A model generated the notes under the pieces. It did not search any database. It was given only the letters and a program-made list of their open reading frames with translations, and was not told the origin of the DNA. Shown here piece by piece: positions 45,564 through 54,144 of a stretch of 59,415 nt of DNA (position 1 is its first letter; each line of letters starts with the position of its first letter). Origin of the DNA: Bacillota bacterium (GTDB taxonomy: Bacteria; Bacillota; Clostridia; Lachnospirales; Lachnospiraceae). The DNA is taken from contig JAEYFP010000059.1 in NCBI GenBank assembly GCA_023402845.1, positions 1 through 59,415 of the forward strand, written 5' to 3'. The translations under genes and the position numbers were made by a program.

Positions 45564-45614
45564 GAAAAAACGTTTTTCTTGCTTTACTATACTATTTGCT
45601 GTTATATAAGTCAA
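45564..45614 (-). promoter_or_regulatory. promoter of the pentose operon with LacI-type operator
   Basis: Minus-strand TTGACT (45609-45614), 17 bases, TATAGT (45586-45591): a near-consensus promoter. The palindromic AAAAACGTTTTT (centre 45571/45572) lies 14 bases after the -10, over the probable transcription start, as expected for repression by the LacI protein encoded upstream. Confidence 0.8.
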
Positions 45615-45726
45615 TAGAAGCGCATATAAATTTGTAATTTTGTCATATTAACTATATTTTTCCTCATATTCTTATGCATATTTCACAATATTATCTGCTG
45701 TTGTATTTTCGTGTTTTTATATTTAA

Positions 45727-45740
45727 GAGAAACGTTTTTT
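45727..45740. promoter_or_regulatory. second AAACGTTT operator-like site
   Basis: GAGAAACGTTTTTT with the AAACGTTT core at 45730-45737. It lies about 160 bases from the first operator, upstream of the promoter, and could allow DNA looping by a tetrameric or paired repressor. It also partly overlaps the LacI terminator region. Confidence 0.45.
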
Positions 45741-45751
45741 TATTCTTGAAG

Positions 45752-45774
45752 AAAAAAACTGGTTATACACCAGT
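45752..45774 (-). terminator. terminator of the LacI gene
   Basis: On the minus strand ACTGG and CCAGT pair around a seven-base loop and are followed by seven U (45752-45758). It lies 25 bases downstream of the LacI stop codon, so the regulator is transcribed separately from the importer operon. Confidence 0.75.
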
Positions 45775-45799
45775 CTATTTCCTAATATAAGATCATCTT

Positions 45800-46882
45800 T
45801 TACCACTCATTTAAATCCCAATCTTCCGTTACCCCCTCCATTGTAGATTTCCTTATAACCAAACGGCTTTCTAGCTTTATCCCAACCGCCAAATCATTCT
45901 TTCCTTGTTGTCCAATTCTATCAAACAATATCTCTGCCGCTTTCTTTCCGGCCGTCTTCTTCTGAATATGTATTGTTGAAATAGGTGGCTCTACAATACT
46001 GGATACAAAAACATCATCATATCCTATCAGCTTTATTTCTTCCGGTACAGCCTTCCCCTTTTCTTTTAGTACTCTAAGAGCTCCTATTGCCATTTGATCA
46101 TTGCTGCAGAACACCCCATCCATATCAGGCACGTCATTCAGCAGTTTTTCCATCGCAAGATAACCACTTTGATGGGTATAGTCTCCATATGCAATCATCG
46201 TGTCCCTGTTCATTTCCAAACCACTGTCAACTAAACATTTTTCGTACCCCTCAATACGTTCCTGAACAATCTGCAATTCATTTGATCCAGCAATATGGCA
46301 TATTTTTTTACATCCGCAGTCAATTAGATGCTGAACTGCCCTTTGGGCATTCATATAATTATCAAAGTAAACAGAATCAATTCCTAATCTCGTCAGGTCT
46401 CGTTCCAGGCTTACAATTGGAGTCTTTTTATGCCTTTGATCCGCCATTTTTTTCAGTTCCACAAAATATTTATCCTGACCAATTCCTGATATCGACGAAA
46501 CAAAAATAATTCCATCCACACGGCTAGCCAATAGTTTATAAAACAGCTCCCTTTCTTTATTAAGCGCTGTCATTCCGCCTCTTTTCCCATTTACATCACA
46601 GATAATTATTTTATATCCTCTTTCATCTGCAACGTTGTTAATTCCTCTTACAACATAAGGATAAAAAACTCCACACATATCCTCTGTAATTACACCAATG
46701 GTGCCAGATTTTTTGCTCTTCATACTGGCCGCAATGGGATTCACTTCATATCCCAAATCTTCAACTGCTTTTTCCACTCGCTCTGCTAATTCCGGGCTAA
46801 CATATTTTGCTTTATTCAGTACATTAGATACTGTAGAAATAGAGACTCCCGCCCGAACTGCCACATCTTTTATACTAATCAT
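45800..46882 (-). CDS. LacI-family transcriptional regulator
   Basis: A 360-aa repressor-type protein. The helix-turn-helix is VAVRAGVSISTVSNVLN (8-24) and the hinge helix is VSPELAERVEKAVEDLGY. The ligand domain follows (IGVITEDMCGVFYPYVVRGI; FCSNDQMAIGAL). It is next to, and probably controls, the pentose-type operon; three sites with central CG in AAACGTTT (near 45571, 45733 and 46941), one in its own promoter, suggest operon control and autoregulation. The inducer is unknown. Confidence 0.93.
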   Translation of the reverse strand: MISIKDVAVRAGVSISTVSNVLNKAKYVSPELAERVEKAVEDLGYEVNPIAASMKSKKSGTIGVITEDMCGVFYPYVVRGINNVADERGYKIIICDVNGKRGGMTALNKERELFYKLLASRVDGIIFVSSISGIGQDKYFVELKKMADQRHKKTPIVSLERDLTRLGIDSVYFDNYMNAQRAVQHLIDCGCKKICHIAGSNELQIVQERIEGYEKCLVDSGLEMNRDTMIAYGDYTHQSGYLAMEKLLNDVPDMDGVFCSNDQMAIGALRVLKEKGKAVPEEIKLIGYDDVFVSSIVEPPISTIHIQKKTAGKKAAEILFDRIGQQGKNDLAVGIKLESRLVIRKSTMEGVTEDWDLNEW

Positions 46883-46936
46883 ATTATCATCCTATTCAAT
46901 TTCTTTTCTTTTTCCGTTTTTCCTTATCTTTTCAGT

Positions 46937-46988
46937 AAAACGTTTTTCTTCTTTTCTACATAATATACCCACTTTCTTATCTTGTCAA
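46937..46988 (-). promoter_or_regulatory. LacI gene promoter with operator
   Basis: Minus-strand TTGACA (46983-46988), 17 bases, TATTAT (46960-46965). AAAACGTTTTT (46937-46947) lies shortly downstream of the -10, fitting autoregulation by the same protein. Confidence 0.7.
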
Positions 46989-47018
46989 CTTTTTACTTCC
47001 TCTAGTATCCGTAAATTC

Positions 47019-47118
47019 GTAAATTTATCCACAGAAATCCTAATTCACAATATCTCTTATTTTAAAAATTCAAAAAAAGAAAGGAATCACCAGTCCTTTT
47101 GTAGTAGAATTAAGTTGC
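47019..47118 (+). repeat. IS-end repeat, copy A
   Basis: The first 40 bases (47019-47058) match 59301-59340 at 38 positions, and 47081-47118 is identical to 59372-59409; the short stretch between differs in length. The two copies have the same orientation. The following bases begin a transposase fragment, so this is a left end of an insertion sequence that was left behind. Confidence 0.75.
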
Positions 47119-47119
47119 A

Positions 47120-47296
47120 CACAAAAATCTACGCCAAATAATAAAGAAAGGGATTCCCATACAGGCCTTACATTCTTATCTTCAAACTGTTCGTAAATGG
47201 GTTTCCGATGATCCGGTTATCCATATCGATGACAGTGATGTTGTCGAGCCGGGCGACTCCAAGTTCAAAGACAACGCCAGACTAATTATCTATTAA
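47120..47296 (+). pseudogene. transposase fragment behind IS-end copy A
   Basis: About 58 codons of a DDE transposase: KKGIPIQALHSYLQTVRKW, then DDPVIHIDDSDVV, the segment around the first catalytic Asp of IS4-superfamily transposases, followed by EPGDSKF and a stop. The rest of the gene is missing. The family is judged by memory of similar motifs only. The gap 46883-47328 otherwise has only the LacI promoter and the repeat. Confidence 0.55.
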
Positions 47297-47328
47297 ATCA
47301 TATTGTTTACATGGACATATGTATCCTT

Positions 47329-50300
47329 TTAAAAAGGCTGAAGATTAAATTTTAGTTCTACCGGCTCTTCACCAGAAAATAAATAGTCTGGTTCTATTGT
47401 GTTATGCCAGCTGGTAATTCCACCCACACCAATTTGTCTGGCAAGAATATTTACATCCACCGCACTCATATCTGACAATTCATGTTGATGAGCAGCCAGT
47501 TCAAGTTCAAACTGCGTATGTGGCAAAACTGAAAATTCAAACGGTTTATCTTCAGCAGTAAATCGAAGACTATTTCCACCTCTATGCATCATATTCAAGT
47601 ATCTGGTTCGCATATGATTTCCGCATGCCTGAGGGCACAGATACGGTGTCATACCATCTTCAACATTTGCAGTGAATATACCTAATTTCTGTCCTTCGTT
47701 TCTGTCAATATAGTTTTCCTCAGGACCCAAACCATAATATTCATAGTGTTCACAAGCCGCCGTTAACCTCAGGTTCATTCCGATCAATGGAATAACTCCT
47801 GCTTCTTTTATCCCCGGATACTTAAGTGTAACAGACAGCCTGCCATTTTGAAACACTTCATATACGACTGATACGGTAGTATCGTCATCTACCCATAACT
47901 GATATTCATAATCTATCGTAACCCTTCCATTGCTATGTTCCAGTACTTCTATCTTTATGCATTTTTGAAAGAGCGACGCCGTGAACCATTTTGCCCAATG
48001 GAATGCAGAATCATTGCCCCTGTCGTTTGATGTCACGGCACGATAGTAAATCGGCTTTAATGGTGCCTCTAAAAATTCTATATCATCGATCTTTATAGAA
48101 TTAATTCCATCATATTTACCGAACAAATAAGAACAATTTTTTCCGTGAACGCCGATACAATTGGTCCCCTCAGTCAGGGTAAGCATATTGCCATTTTTGT
48201 TTACCTGTTCTGTTATTGATACGGTTAAATCCTTCTCAAAAATGTACTGGCCAAACGCCACTTCATAGCCGGCTTCTGCCCAATCTGTTTTTTCTTTCAG
48301 CAATGCCTTTACAATCACAGAATGTTCTTTTTCTTTATGCGGCAGCTCTGGATAAACAAGTTCTCTTTTCTCCCCCGGCGCAATGCTCACTTCCAAATTC
48401 TCACTCGTTTGAAGTTCTCCTTCACAATACAACTCAATCAGCCACTGATATTTATCTGTATTTTCTGTCATCATACGGTTTTCCACAAGAATGCCCTTAT
48501 CTGACGGTTTTATTATCACATTTTGATACAGCTTTTTCACTTCACTTACTTTGGGAGAATCGGATCTGTCCGCAAATAGAATTCCATTTCCTGAAAAATC
48601 TCCGTCATTCGGGCGATCACCAAAATCTCCTCCATATAAGAATTCTTTCTTACCGTTCTCATCCGTTTTGATGATGGCTTGGTCAATATAATCCCAGATA
48701 AATCCTCCCTGATACTGCCGGTACTTTTCCTCCAAATCAATATAGTGCCTCATACCACCGAGCGAGTTTCCCATGGCATGCATATATTCACAACAGATAT
48801 ACGGCTTATCCTGATGAGTTTTCAGATATTCCTCTATTTCCATAGGAGGAATATACATGGTACTTTCCATATCGCTTGTTTCGTTATACCTTCTGTCATA
48901 ATAAATTCCTTCGTAATGAACCAATCTTGTCTGATCAAGCTTACGGAGCAGACAGCTTATTTCGTAGATATCTTTTCCGCCATAGGACTCATTTCCACAA
49001 GACCAGATCAAGATACTCGGATGATTCTTATCCCTCTCCAGCATACTTTTGGCCCTGTCTTTGACACACGCAAGCCATTCCGGTCTGTCTCCCGGGAGCG
49101 AAATTTTACTGCATTCCCGATCCCTAAACCATGTTCCATGAGTTTCAAGATTTGTTTCATCAATTACATAAACTCCATATTTGTCACAAAGCTCATACCA
49201 AAGTGACTGATTGGGATAATGGCTGGTTCTTACGGCATTAATATTATTCCGTTTCATAAATTTGATATCCCAAAGCATATCCTCTACAGATATACATCTG
49301 CCTGTGTACCCGGAAAATTCATGTCTGTTTACTCCATGGAATACGATTCTTTTACCGTTTAGCTTCATAATTCCGTCTTCAATACATATTTTACGGATTC
49401 CTACATGCTGTGGAACCGCTTCTATCAAATTGCCTTTTTCATCGAAAAGTTCCATCAAAAACTGATACAAATATGGACGTTCACTGCTCCACAATATAGG
49501 TTCTTTTACCTTTAATGTCTCTCTGATGTGTTTGCCCACGCTGCCATTTTTCTCTGCAATTTCTTTTCCCTCTTGGCTAAACAGCCTGATTCTATATGTC
49601 CCAAGGCTTTCCTTTTGCATCATAAGAGCCGCCGACACAAGGATTTTTGCTTCCTTCTGCACTGGATTCGTTGTAATAAAGATATCACTCACATGCATAT
49701 CCGGAACTGCATATAAAAAGACATCTCGAAATATCCCGGAAAATCTCCAAAAATCCTGATCCTCCAGCCAGCTGGCAGTACTTCTTTTGTATACTTCAAC
49801 ACATAATCTGTTTTCCTCTTCAAGATAATCCGTAAGTTCAAATTCCGATGGAGTAAAAGAGTCTTCGCTATATCCCAAAAAATGCCCATTAAGCCATACA
49901 AAAAAAGCATTTTCAACACCCTGAAAGGAGATAAAAATTTTTTTTCCTTTAAATTCTTTTTTTACTTTAAATGTCCGAACGTAGGAACTCGTAGGATTAT
50001 CTTTTTTTGAAACCTCACCAATTTCTAATGTTTCAGAACCCTCCCACGGATACTGGGTGTTCACATACATCATTTTGTCATACCCCTGCATTTCAATGTG
50101 ACCGGGTACCGTTATCTCAGAAAAATTGTGATCATCAAAACCACTCTTATAAAAGTCTTTTTCTCTAAGAGACGGATTTTTTGCAAATGAAAATTTCCAT
50201 GTACCATTTAAAGACTGATGAAGCTCCATATCATCTTTCAGATAATCACGTGTTCTTAAATGTCCCAGTGCTTCTTCCTCTGTCTGGTAAAAACAATGAT

Positions 50301-50373
50301 CACTATGTGCCTCTATTCTGTTAACCCGAAAAATTTGTGGATCTTCCAACCATTTAATATCTGCAGCATTCAT
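47329..50373 (-). CDS. lacZ: GH2 beta-galactosidase
   Basis: A 1014-aa cytoplasmic beta-galactosidase of the LacZ/EbgA type, close to the 1023 residues of E. coli LacZ. Domains in order: sugar-binding-like sandwich (about 50-215), immunoglobulin-like domain, TIM barrel (about 330-620), and the C-terminal small and large beta domains. Acid/base Glu462 (CGNES) and nucleophile Glu529 (CCEYMHAMGNS) are both present. The N-terminus has VNRIEAHSDHCFY as in LacZ. It is the last gene of the operon, 12 bases after the GH78-like gene, and would remove beta-linked galactose from the imported oligosaccharide. Confidence 0.93.
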   Translation of the reverse strand: MNAADIKWLEDPQIFRVNRIEAHSDHCFYQTEEEALGHLRTRDYLKDDMELHQSLNGTWKFSFAKNPSLREKDFYKSGFDDHNFSEITVPGHIEMQGYDKMMYVNTQYPWEGSETLEIGEVSKKDNPTSSYVRTFKVKKEFKGKKIFISFQGVENAFFVWLNGHFLGYSEDSFTPSEFELTDYLEEENRLCVEVYKRSTASWLEDQDFWRFSGIFRDVFLYAVPDMHVSDIFITTNPVQKEAKILVSAALMMQKESLGTYRIRLFSQEGKEIAEKNGSVGKHIRETLKVKEPILWSSERPYLYQFLMELFDEKGNLIEAVPQHVGIRKICIEDGIMKLNGKRIVFHGVNRHEFSGYTGRCISVEDMLWDIKFMKRNNINAVRTSHYPNQSLWYELCDKYGVYVIDETNLETHGTWFRDRECSKISLPGDRPEWLACVKDRAKSMLERDKNHPSILIWSCGNESYGGKDIYEISCLLRKLDQTRLVHYEGIYYDRRYNETSDMESTMYIPPMEIEEYLKTHQDKPYICCEYMHAMGNSLGGMRHYIDLEEKYRQYQGGFIWDYIDQAIIKTDENGKKEFLYGGDFGDRPNDGDFSGNGILFADRSDSPKVSEVKKLYQNVIIKPSDKGILVENRMMTENTDKYQWLIELYCEGELQTSENLEVSIAPGEKRELVYPELPHKEKEHSVIVKALLKEKTDWAEAGYEVAFGQYIFEKDLTVSITEQVNKNGNMLTLTEGTNCIGVHGKNCSYLFGKYDGINSIKIDDIEFLEAPLKPIYYRAVTSNDRGNDSAFHWAKWFTASLFQKCIKIEVLEHSNGRVTIDYEYQLWVDDDTTVSVVYEVFQNGRLSVTLKYPGIKEAGVIPLIGMNLRLTAACEHYEYYGLGPEENYIDRNEGQKLGIFTANVEDGMTPYLCPQACGNHMRTRYLNMMHRGGNSLRFTAEDKPFEFSVLPHTQFELELAAHQHELSDMSAVDVNILARQIGVGGITSWHNTIEPDYLFSGEEPVELKFNLQPF

Positions 50374-50385
50374 ATGTTATATCTC

Positions 50386-52353
50386 CTATGACGTAATTTT
50401 TATTCGTATTTCCTGATTCTTTTTAAGGGGAAACTGCTCTTCTCCACAGATAAGCGTTCCACCGGATCTATCCGCTTTTACACATAGTACTGTTCCATTC
50501 CAAAAGATATCTACCATGCCATCCTTCAACGGCACTCTGCAATGAAAAGAATCAAACAACGTAATGTCCGGTTTTACCTGAAATGTCCTGTATGCGACAT
50601 CAGTTGTCTCTACTCCCATAAAATATCTGCCGATCATGTAGATCGGACTTGCACCCCACGCATGGCACAGACTTTTCCCATAAGGATCACCATACATTTC
50701 ATAATGCTCCTTTCCATGTTGCTTAGGATTGTATTCCTCCCAGATTGTTAATGCTCCCTCTGAAAGTATGCCTCCCCAATACTCCTTCATTCTTTTCAGA
50801 ACTTCCTTGTGTTTTCCAAGCATATTAAGTGCTTCTAATTCATAGAATTTAAAATAAGGCGTCGTTATCTGCGGAACCTCATCATTGCACAGAACATATT
50901 GATAGATTGCTTCTATTTGCTTTTCATCTGCAATGTCAAATAAAATCGCAAATATATTTCCATGACGTGATACCTGTTGTTTCCCCGACACAAAACTATC
51001 TATATAGGCATGCTTTTCGTCCAGCCAGTAATAGTTATTTAAATTCTCAATTAACTGCTTTTCTTTTTGATCATACCCGCTTTCACTTAATCCCAGGATT
51101 TTTTCCATGCAGCTCATTGTTCTGTAGCACATTACTAATAACATCTGCTCTGCGCATACCGGTCCGCTCTTGTCAATTTCCGCCCAGTCAATAAAAATCC
51201 AGTCGTGCTCCCTTCCAATGATAAAGTGATGTTCATCCAACTGTGTTTCTAAAAACTCCATCATGGAAACTATTTTTGGATAGATCTGCCTGACAAATGC
51301 GATATCACCTGTCATTTCAAAGTGGTTATAAATACTGATTATCCAGTACATGGAATAGTCCACAATTGTATTAATATGCTGACGAATGGGATCATTTCCA
51401 CGAAGAGCCCAGATTGTACGCTGATTAATTTCTTCGTCGAACATCAAATACTGATTTACAAAATAACTTTGATAGGCATCTCCTGACCATATCCATCTGT
51501 CTCTTTTTACTCCATCAATAAAAAAAATACCACTGCATAATTGAAAGGTCTCTTCTGAAGCCTTCCAAATTCTATTTACAAGGTCATCATTACATTCAAA
51601 AAATGCCTTTGACGGCAAATTAACATAACAGTGCTTTGCCCGTATACTTATTTTTTCAGCATTAGCTTCTGAAATAAATACATAACGAAAAGCCCTGTTT
51701 CTGATCTTTTCATTTTTATTTTCATAAAATTGTCTATAATAGCAGTTATCCAGATCAAGTGCCTCCGATTCCGACTCTCCATAGCAAATCCAAAATGGCT
51801 TTGTCTCAGACGGACATATCATCTCCAGCTCAGCCGTAAGTTCTCTTCCAAAATCATACAGTGTTCCATCATCTACTCTTGTTATAGCCACAGGGGAAAC
51901 ATATTGATAGTCAAATTTCCAAACCGACGGATTGTCTGATTCACTGATATAATATTTTGATGTTCCAACATTAACCGGCGGGGTGACATAATCCGTAACC
52001 ATCCATGACTGATCTGAATGAATCACATCTCCAAAGATATAGGCTGCCGGCACTCCTGTTATCATTCCCGCAAAAATTTCTATTTTGTTAATTCCCGGAT
52101 TGCATTCTATTTTTTCCCGAAACCTGTGCTTTTTATCATTTATCAAAACGTATCCATCTGCATTAGAATCCACTGTAAACTCTGTTGTATTTTTTAAATT
52201 GTAAGTCCGCTCAAATTTAATATTTTTTCTGCAGTCATCCATATACCAATATGCAGGCCAGTTAAATCCCCGCTCTTCTCTGCTGAAGTTCTGTAAGAGA
52301 CCATGATATATCTCAAAATCTCCCGGGTACCATATCCAAAATGTCTGATTCAT
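50386..52353 (-). CDS. GH78-like alpha-L-rhamnosidase family protein
   Basis: A 655-aa cytoplasmic protein. The N-terminal beta domains (1-250) lead to an alpha/alpha six-hairpin barrel (about 265-570) and a C-terminal beta domain. The catalytic-region motif DGVKRDRWIWSGDAYQS matches the rhamnosidase family. The motif lacks the Glu found in the DERLGW form of classical GH78 enzymes, so the specificity or mechanism may differ. The motifs REHDWIFIDWAE and LTIWEEYNPK-like segments are also conserved. It starts at 52353 with AAAGGA six bases upstream. Beside the beta-galactosidase it suggests degradation of a rhamnose- and galactose-containing oligosaccharide. Confidence 0.8.
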   Translation of the reverse strand: MNQTFWIWYPGDFEIYHGLLQNFSREERGFNWPAYWYMDDCRKNIKFERTYNLKNTTEFTVDSNADGYVLINDKKHRFREKIECNPGINKIEIFAGMITGVPAAYIFGDVIHSDQSWMVTDYVTPPVNVGTSKYYISESDNPSVWKFDYQYVSPVAITRVDDGTLYDFGRELTAELEMICPSETKPFWICYGESESEALDLDNCYYRQFYENKNEKIRNRAFRYVFISEANAEKISIRAKHCYVNLPSKAFFECNDDLVNRIWKASEETFQLCSGIFFIDGVKRDRWIWSGDAYQSYFVNQYLMFDEEINQRTIWALRGNDPIRQHINTIVDYSMYWIISIYNHFEMTGDIAFVRQIYPKIVSMMEFLETQLDEHHFIIGREHDWIFIDWAEIDKSGPVCAEQMLLVMCYRTMSCMEKILGLSESGYDQKEKQLIENLNNYYWLDEKHAYIDSFVSGKQQVSRHGNIFAILFDIADEKQIEAIYQYVLCNDEVPQITTPYFKFYELEALNMLGKHKEVLKRMKEYWGGILSEGALTIWEEYNPKQHGKEHYEMYGDPYGKSLCHAWGASPIYMIGRYFMGVETTDVAYRTFQVKPDITLFDSFHCRVPLKDGMVDIFWNGTVLCVKADRSGGTLICGEEQFPLKKNQEIRIKITS

Positions 52354-52356
52354 CAC

Positions 52357-53187
52357 TTATCCTTTCACAGCTCCGGCTGTCATGCCTTCAACAATATGTC
52401 TTTGAGAAATTATAAAAAATAATGTTATTGGGATCATACTTATTACTGCCGCGGCAAATGCCATATTATAATTGGCAGAATGCTCTCCGAAGAATACATA
52501 TTGCTGTATCGGAATCGTTTTTACATTCGCTTTCTGTAACACAAGCAGTGAAACATTAAATTCATTCCATGCCCATAATGCATCCAACACTACAATAGTT
52601 GCTGTAATAGGTTTTAGAAGCGGAAAAATGATGCGGAAGAAAATTTTGACCTTCCCGCAGCCTTCCATAAAGGCGGCCTCTTCCAATTCATACGGCAATG
52701 TCCTTATAAAGCCTATAAACATAATAATTGCAAACGGCAAATTAAATCCTGCAATTAGAATGACAGCTCCGGACAATGTATTTAACAAACCCATCATCTT
52801 GAACATCCTATATATAGGAATCATTAATGTCTGAAACGGAACCATCATTGCACCCATCAACACTGTTTCATACATACGGAACCATTTATTATGATATCTT
52901 CTTGCTATTCCATATCCCGCCATAGCCGCAACCAAAATAACTATGAGCACGCTTCCGAGCGTAACAATAAGACTGTTTTTCATAGACAGTAGTATATTTG
53001 CTTTTTCCATAGCCTCAATATAGTTTTCAAGATGTATTATCTCTGGAAAAGCCAAAATGCTTTTAGACGTTTCCTGCTTTGATTTTATTGAAAGTAGAAC
53101 ACTTATAAAGAAAGGGGCGAAAAAAATTATTGCCATCACATAAACAAAAATTTTCTGTAAAACATCTGTCAATTTTATTTTTTTCAT
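52357..53187 (-). CDS. carbohydrate ABC transporter permease, MalG/CUT1 type
   Basis: A 276-aa permease with six spans, EAA loop ELEEAAFMEGCGKVKIFF (about 170-188) and C-terminus VEGMTAGAVKG. Its start overlaps the stop of the other permease by one base. Immediately followed by the GH78-like gene. Together with 53187-54047 and the binding protein it makes the importer of the galactosidase locus. Confidence 0.93.
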   Translation of the reverse strand: MKKIKLTDVLQKIFVYVMAIIFFAPFFISVLLSIKSKQETSKSILAFPEIIHLENYIEAMEKANILLSMKNSLIVTLGSVLIVILVAAMAGYGIARRYHNKWFRMYETVLMGAMMVPFQTLMIPIYRMFKMMGLLNTLSGAVILIAGFNLPFAIIMFIGFIRTLPYELEEAAFMEGCGKVKIFFRIIFPLLKPITATIVVLDALWAWNEFNVSLLVLQKANVKTIPIQQYVFFGEHSANYNMAFAAAVISMIPITLFFIISQRHIVEGMTAGAVKG

Positions 53188-54047
53188 TACATCTCTACCT
53201 CCCTGCTTCTAAAAAATCGATTCAATGTAGTACCAAGAGCCACTAGAATAACCATAAATATGATTGCTACGGCCTGACCATATCCGGCCTTTTGGTAAGA
53301 AAATAGATTTCGATAAATGAAAATTGCTACTGTTTCGGATGATTTTGCGGGTCCTCCGCCTGTGGCCGCCATTACCGTTGCAAATTCTCTAAGTGATGAT
53401 GTTAATGTCAATACAATACACATTGTGAACGACGGTCCCAAAAGCGGAACCATAATATAACGAAACGTAGTCCTTTCACCCGCTCCATCAATTTTTGCAG
53501 CCTCATAATAGTCCTTTGATATATTTGTAAGACCCGCAATATAAATCATCAAATTTGACCCAACCGCATTCCAGAATGCAATAATAATAATTCCAATAAT
53601 AACTGTTTTTGGACTTCCAAGTAACGATTTCGTGCCAAGCAGATTTGCAATTATATTTCTATCTATGAAACTCCATACAAATGCTGCCAGCACAGGGCTT
53701 AGTGCCATTGGAATAAAAAAGATAGTTTTTATCATATTGCGTCCAACCATTTTTTTCATTAAAAATACAGCCAATGCCAATGCCAGAATGTTATTTATTA
53801 CTGTATATCCCACTGCAAAAACCAATGTGTTTCTAATTGATCTTCCTATACTTTTATCTGAAAACAGATTTATAAAGTTCTTAATTCCAATATAATTGTA
53901 TGTTTTTGAAATTCCATCCCAATCCGTAAATGCAATATTTATACCAGAAATAAAGGGATATACAATGGTAAAAATAATCAGTAGGAGAGATGGAACTATA
54001 AACATAAAATAGATAACACTATTCTTTTTTTCCGTTTTGCTGGTCAT
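53187..54047 (-). CDS. sugar ABC transporter permease, MalF/CUT1 type
   Basis: A 286-aa permease with EAA loop YYEAAKIDGAGERTTFRYI and the motif MAATGGGPAKSSET. AAAGG lies nine bases before the ATG. Upstream partner of the MalG-type permease, encoded after the binding protein and a stem-loop. Confidence 0.93.
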   Translation of the reverse strand: MTSKTEKKNSVIYFMFIVPSLLLIIFTIVYPFISGINIAFTDWDGISKTYNYIGIKNFINLFSDKSIGRSIRNTLVFAVGYTVINNILALALAVFLMKKMVGRNMIKTIFFIPMALSPVLAAFVWSFIDRNIIANLLGTKSLLGSPKTVIIGIIIIAFWNAVGSNLMIYIAGLTNISKDYYEAAKIDGAGERTTFRYIMVPLLGPSFTMCIVLTLTSSLREFATVMAATGGGPAKSSETVAIFIYRNLFSYQKAGYGQAVAIIFMVILVALGTTLNRFFRSREVEM

Positions 54048-54069
54048 CTTTATTTACCTTTCTAGTAGT

Positions 54070-54109
54070 GATGCTGTCACTACAAAGTTTTCTTTGTTGC
54101 GGCAGCATC
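54070..54109 (-). terminator. intercistronic stem-loop between binding protein and permease genes
   Basis: GATGCTG (54070-54076) pairs with CAGCATC (54103-54109), and CAAAG/CTTTG pairs inside it. It is the third such structure in a CUT1 operon of this window, at the same position, and probably sets the binding protein to permease ratio. Confidence 0.65.
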
Positions 54110-54144
54110 ATCCAATAACAATATTTAATTTTTCCTTCTGCGAC

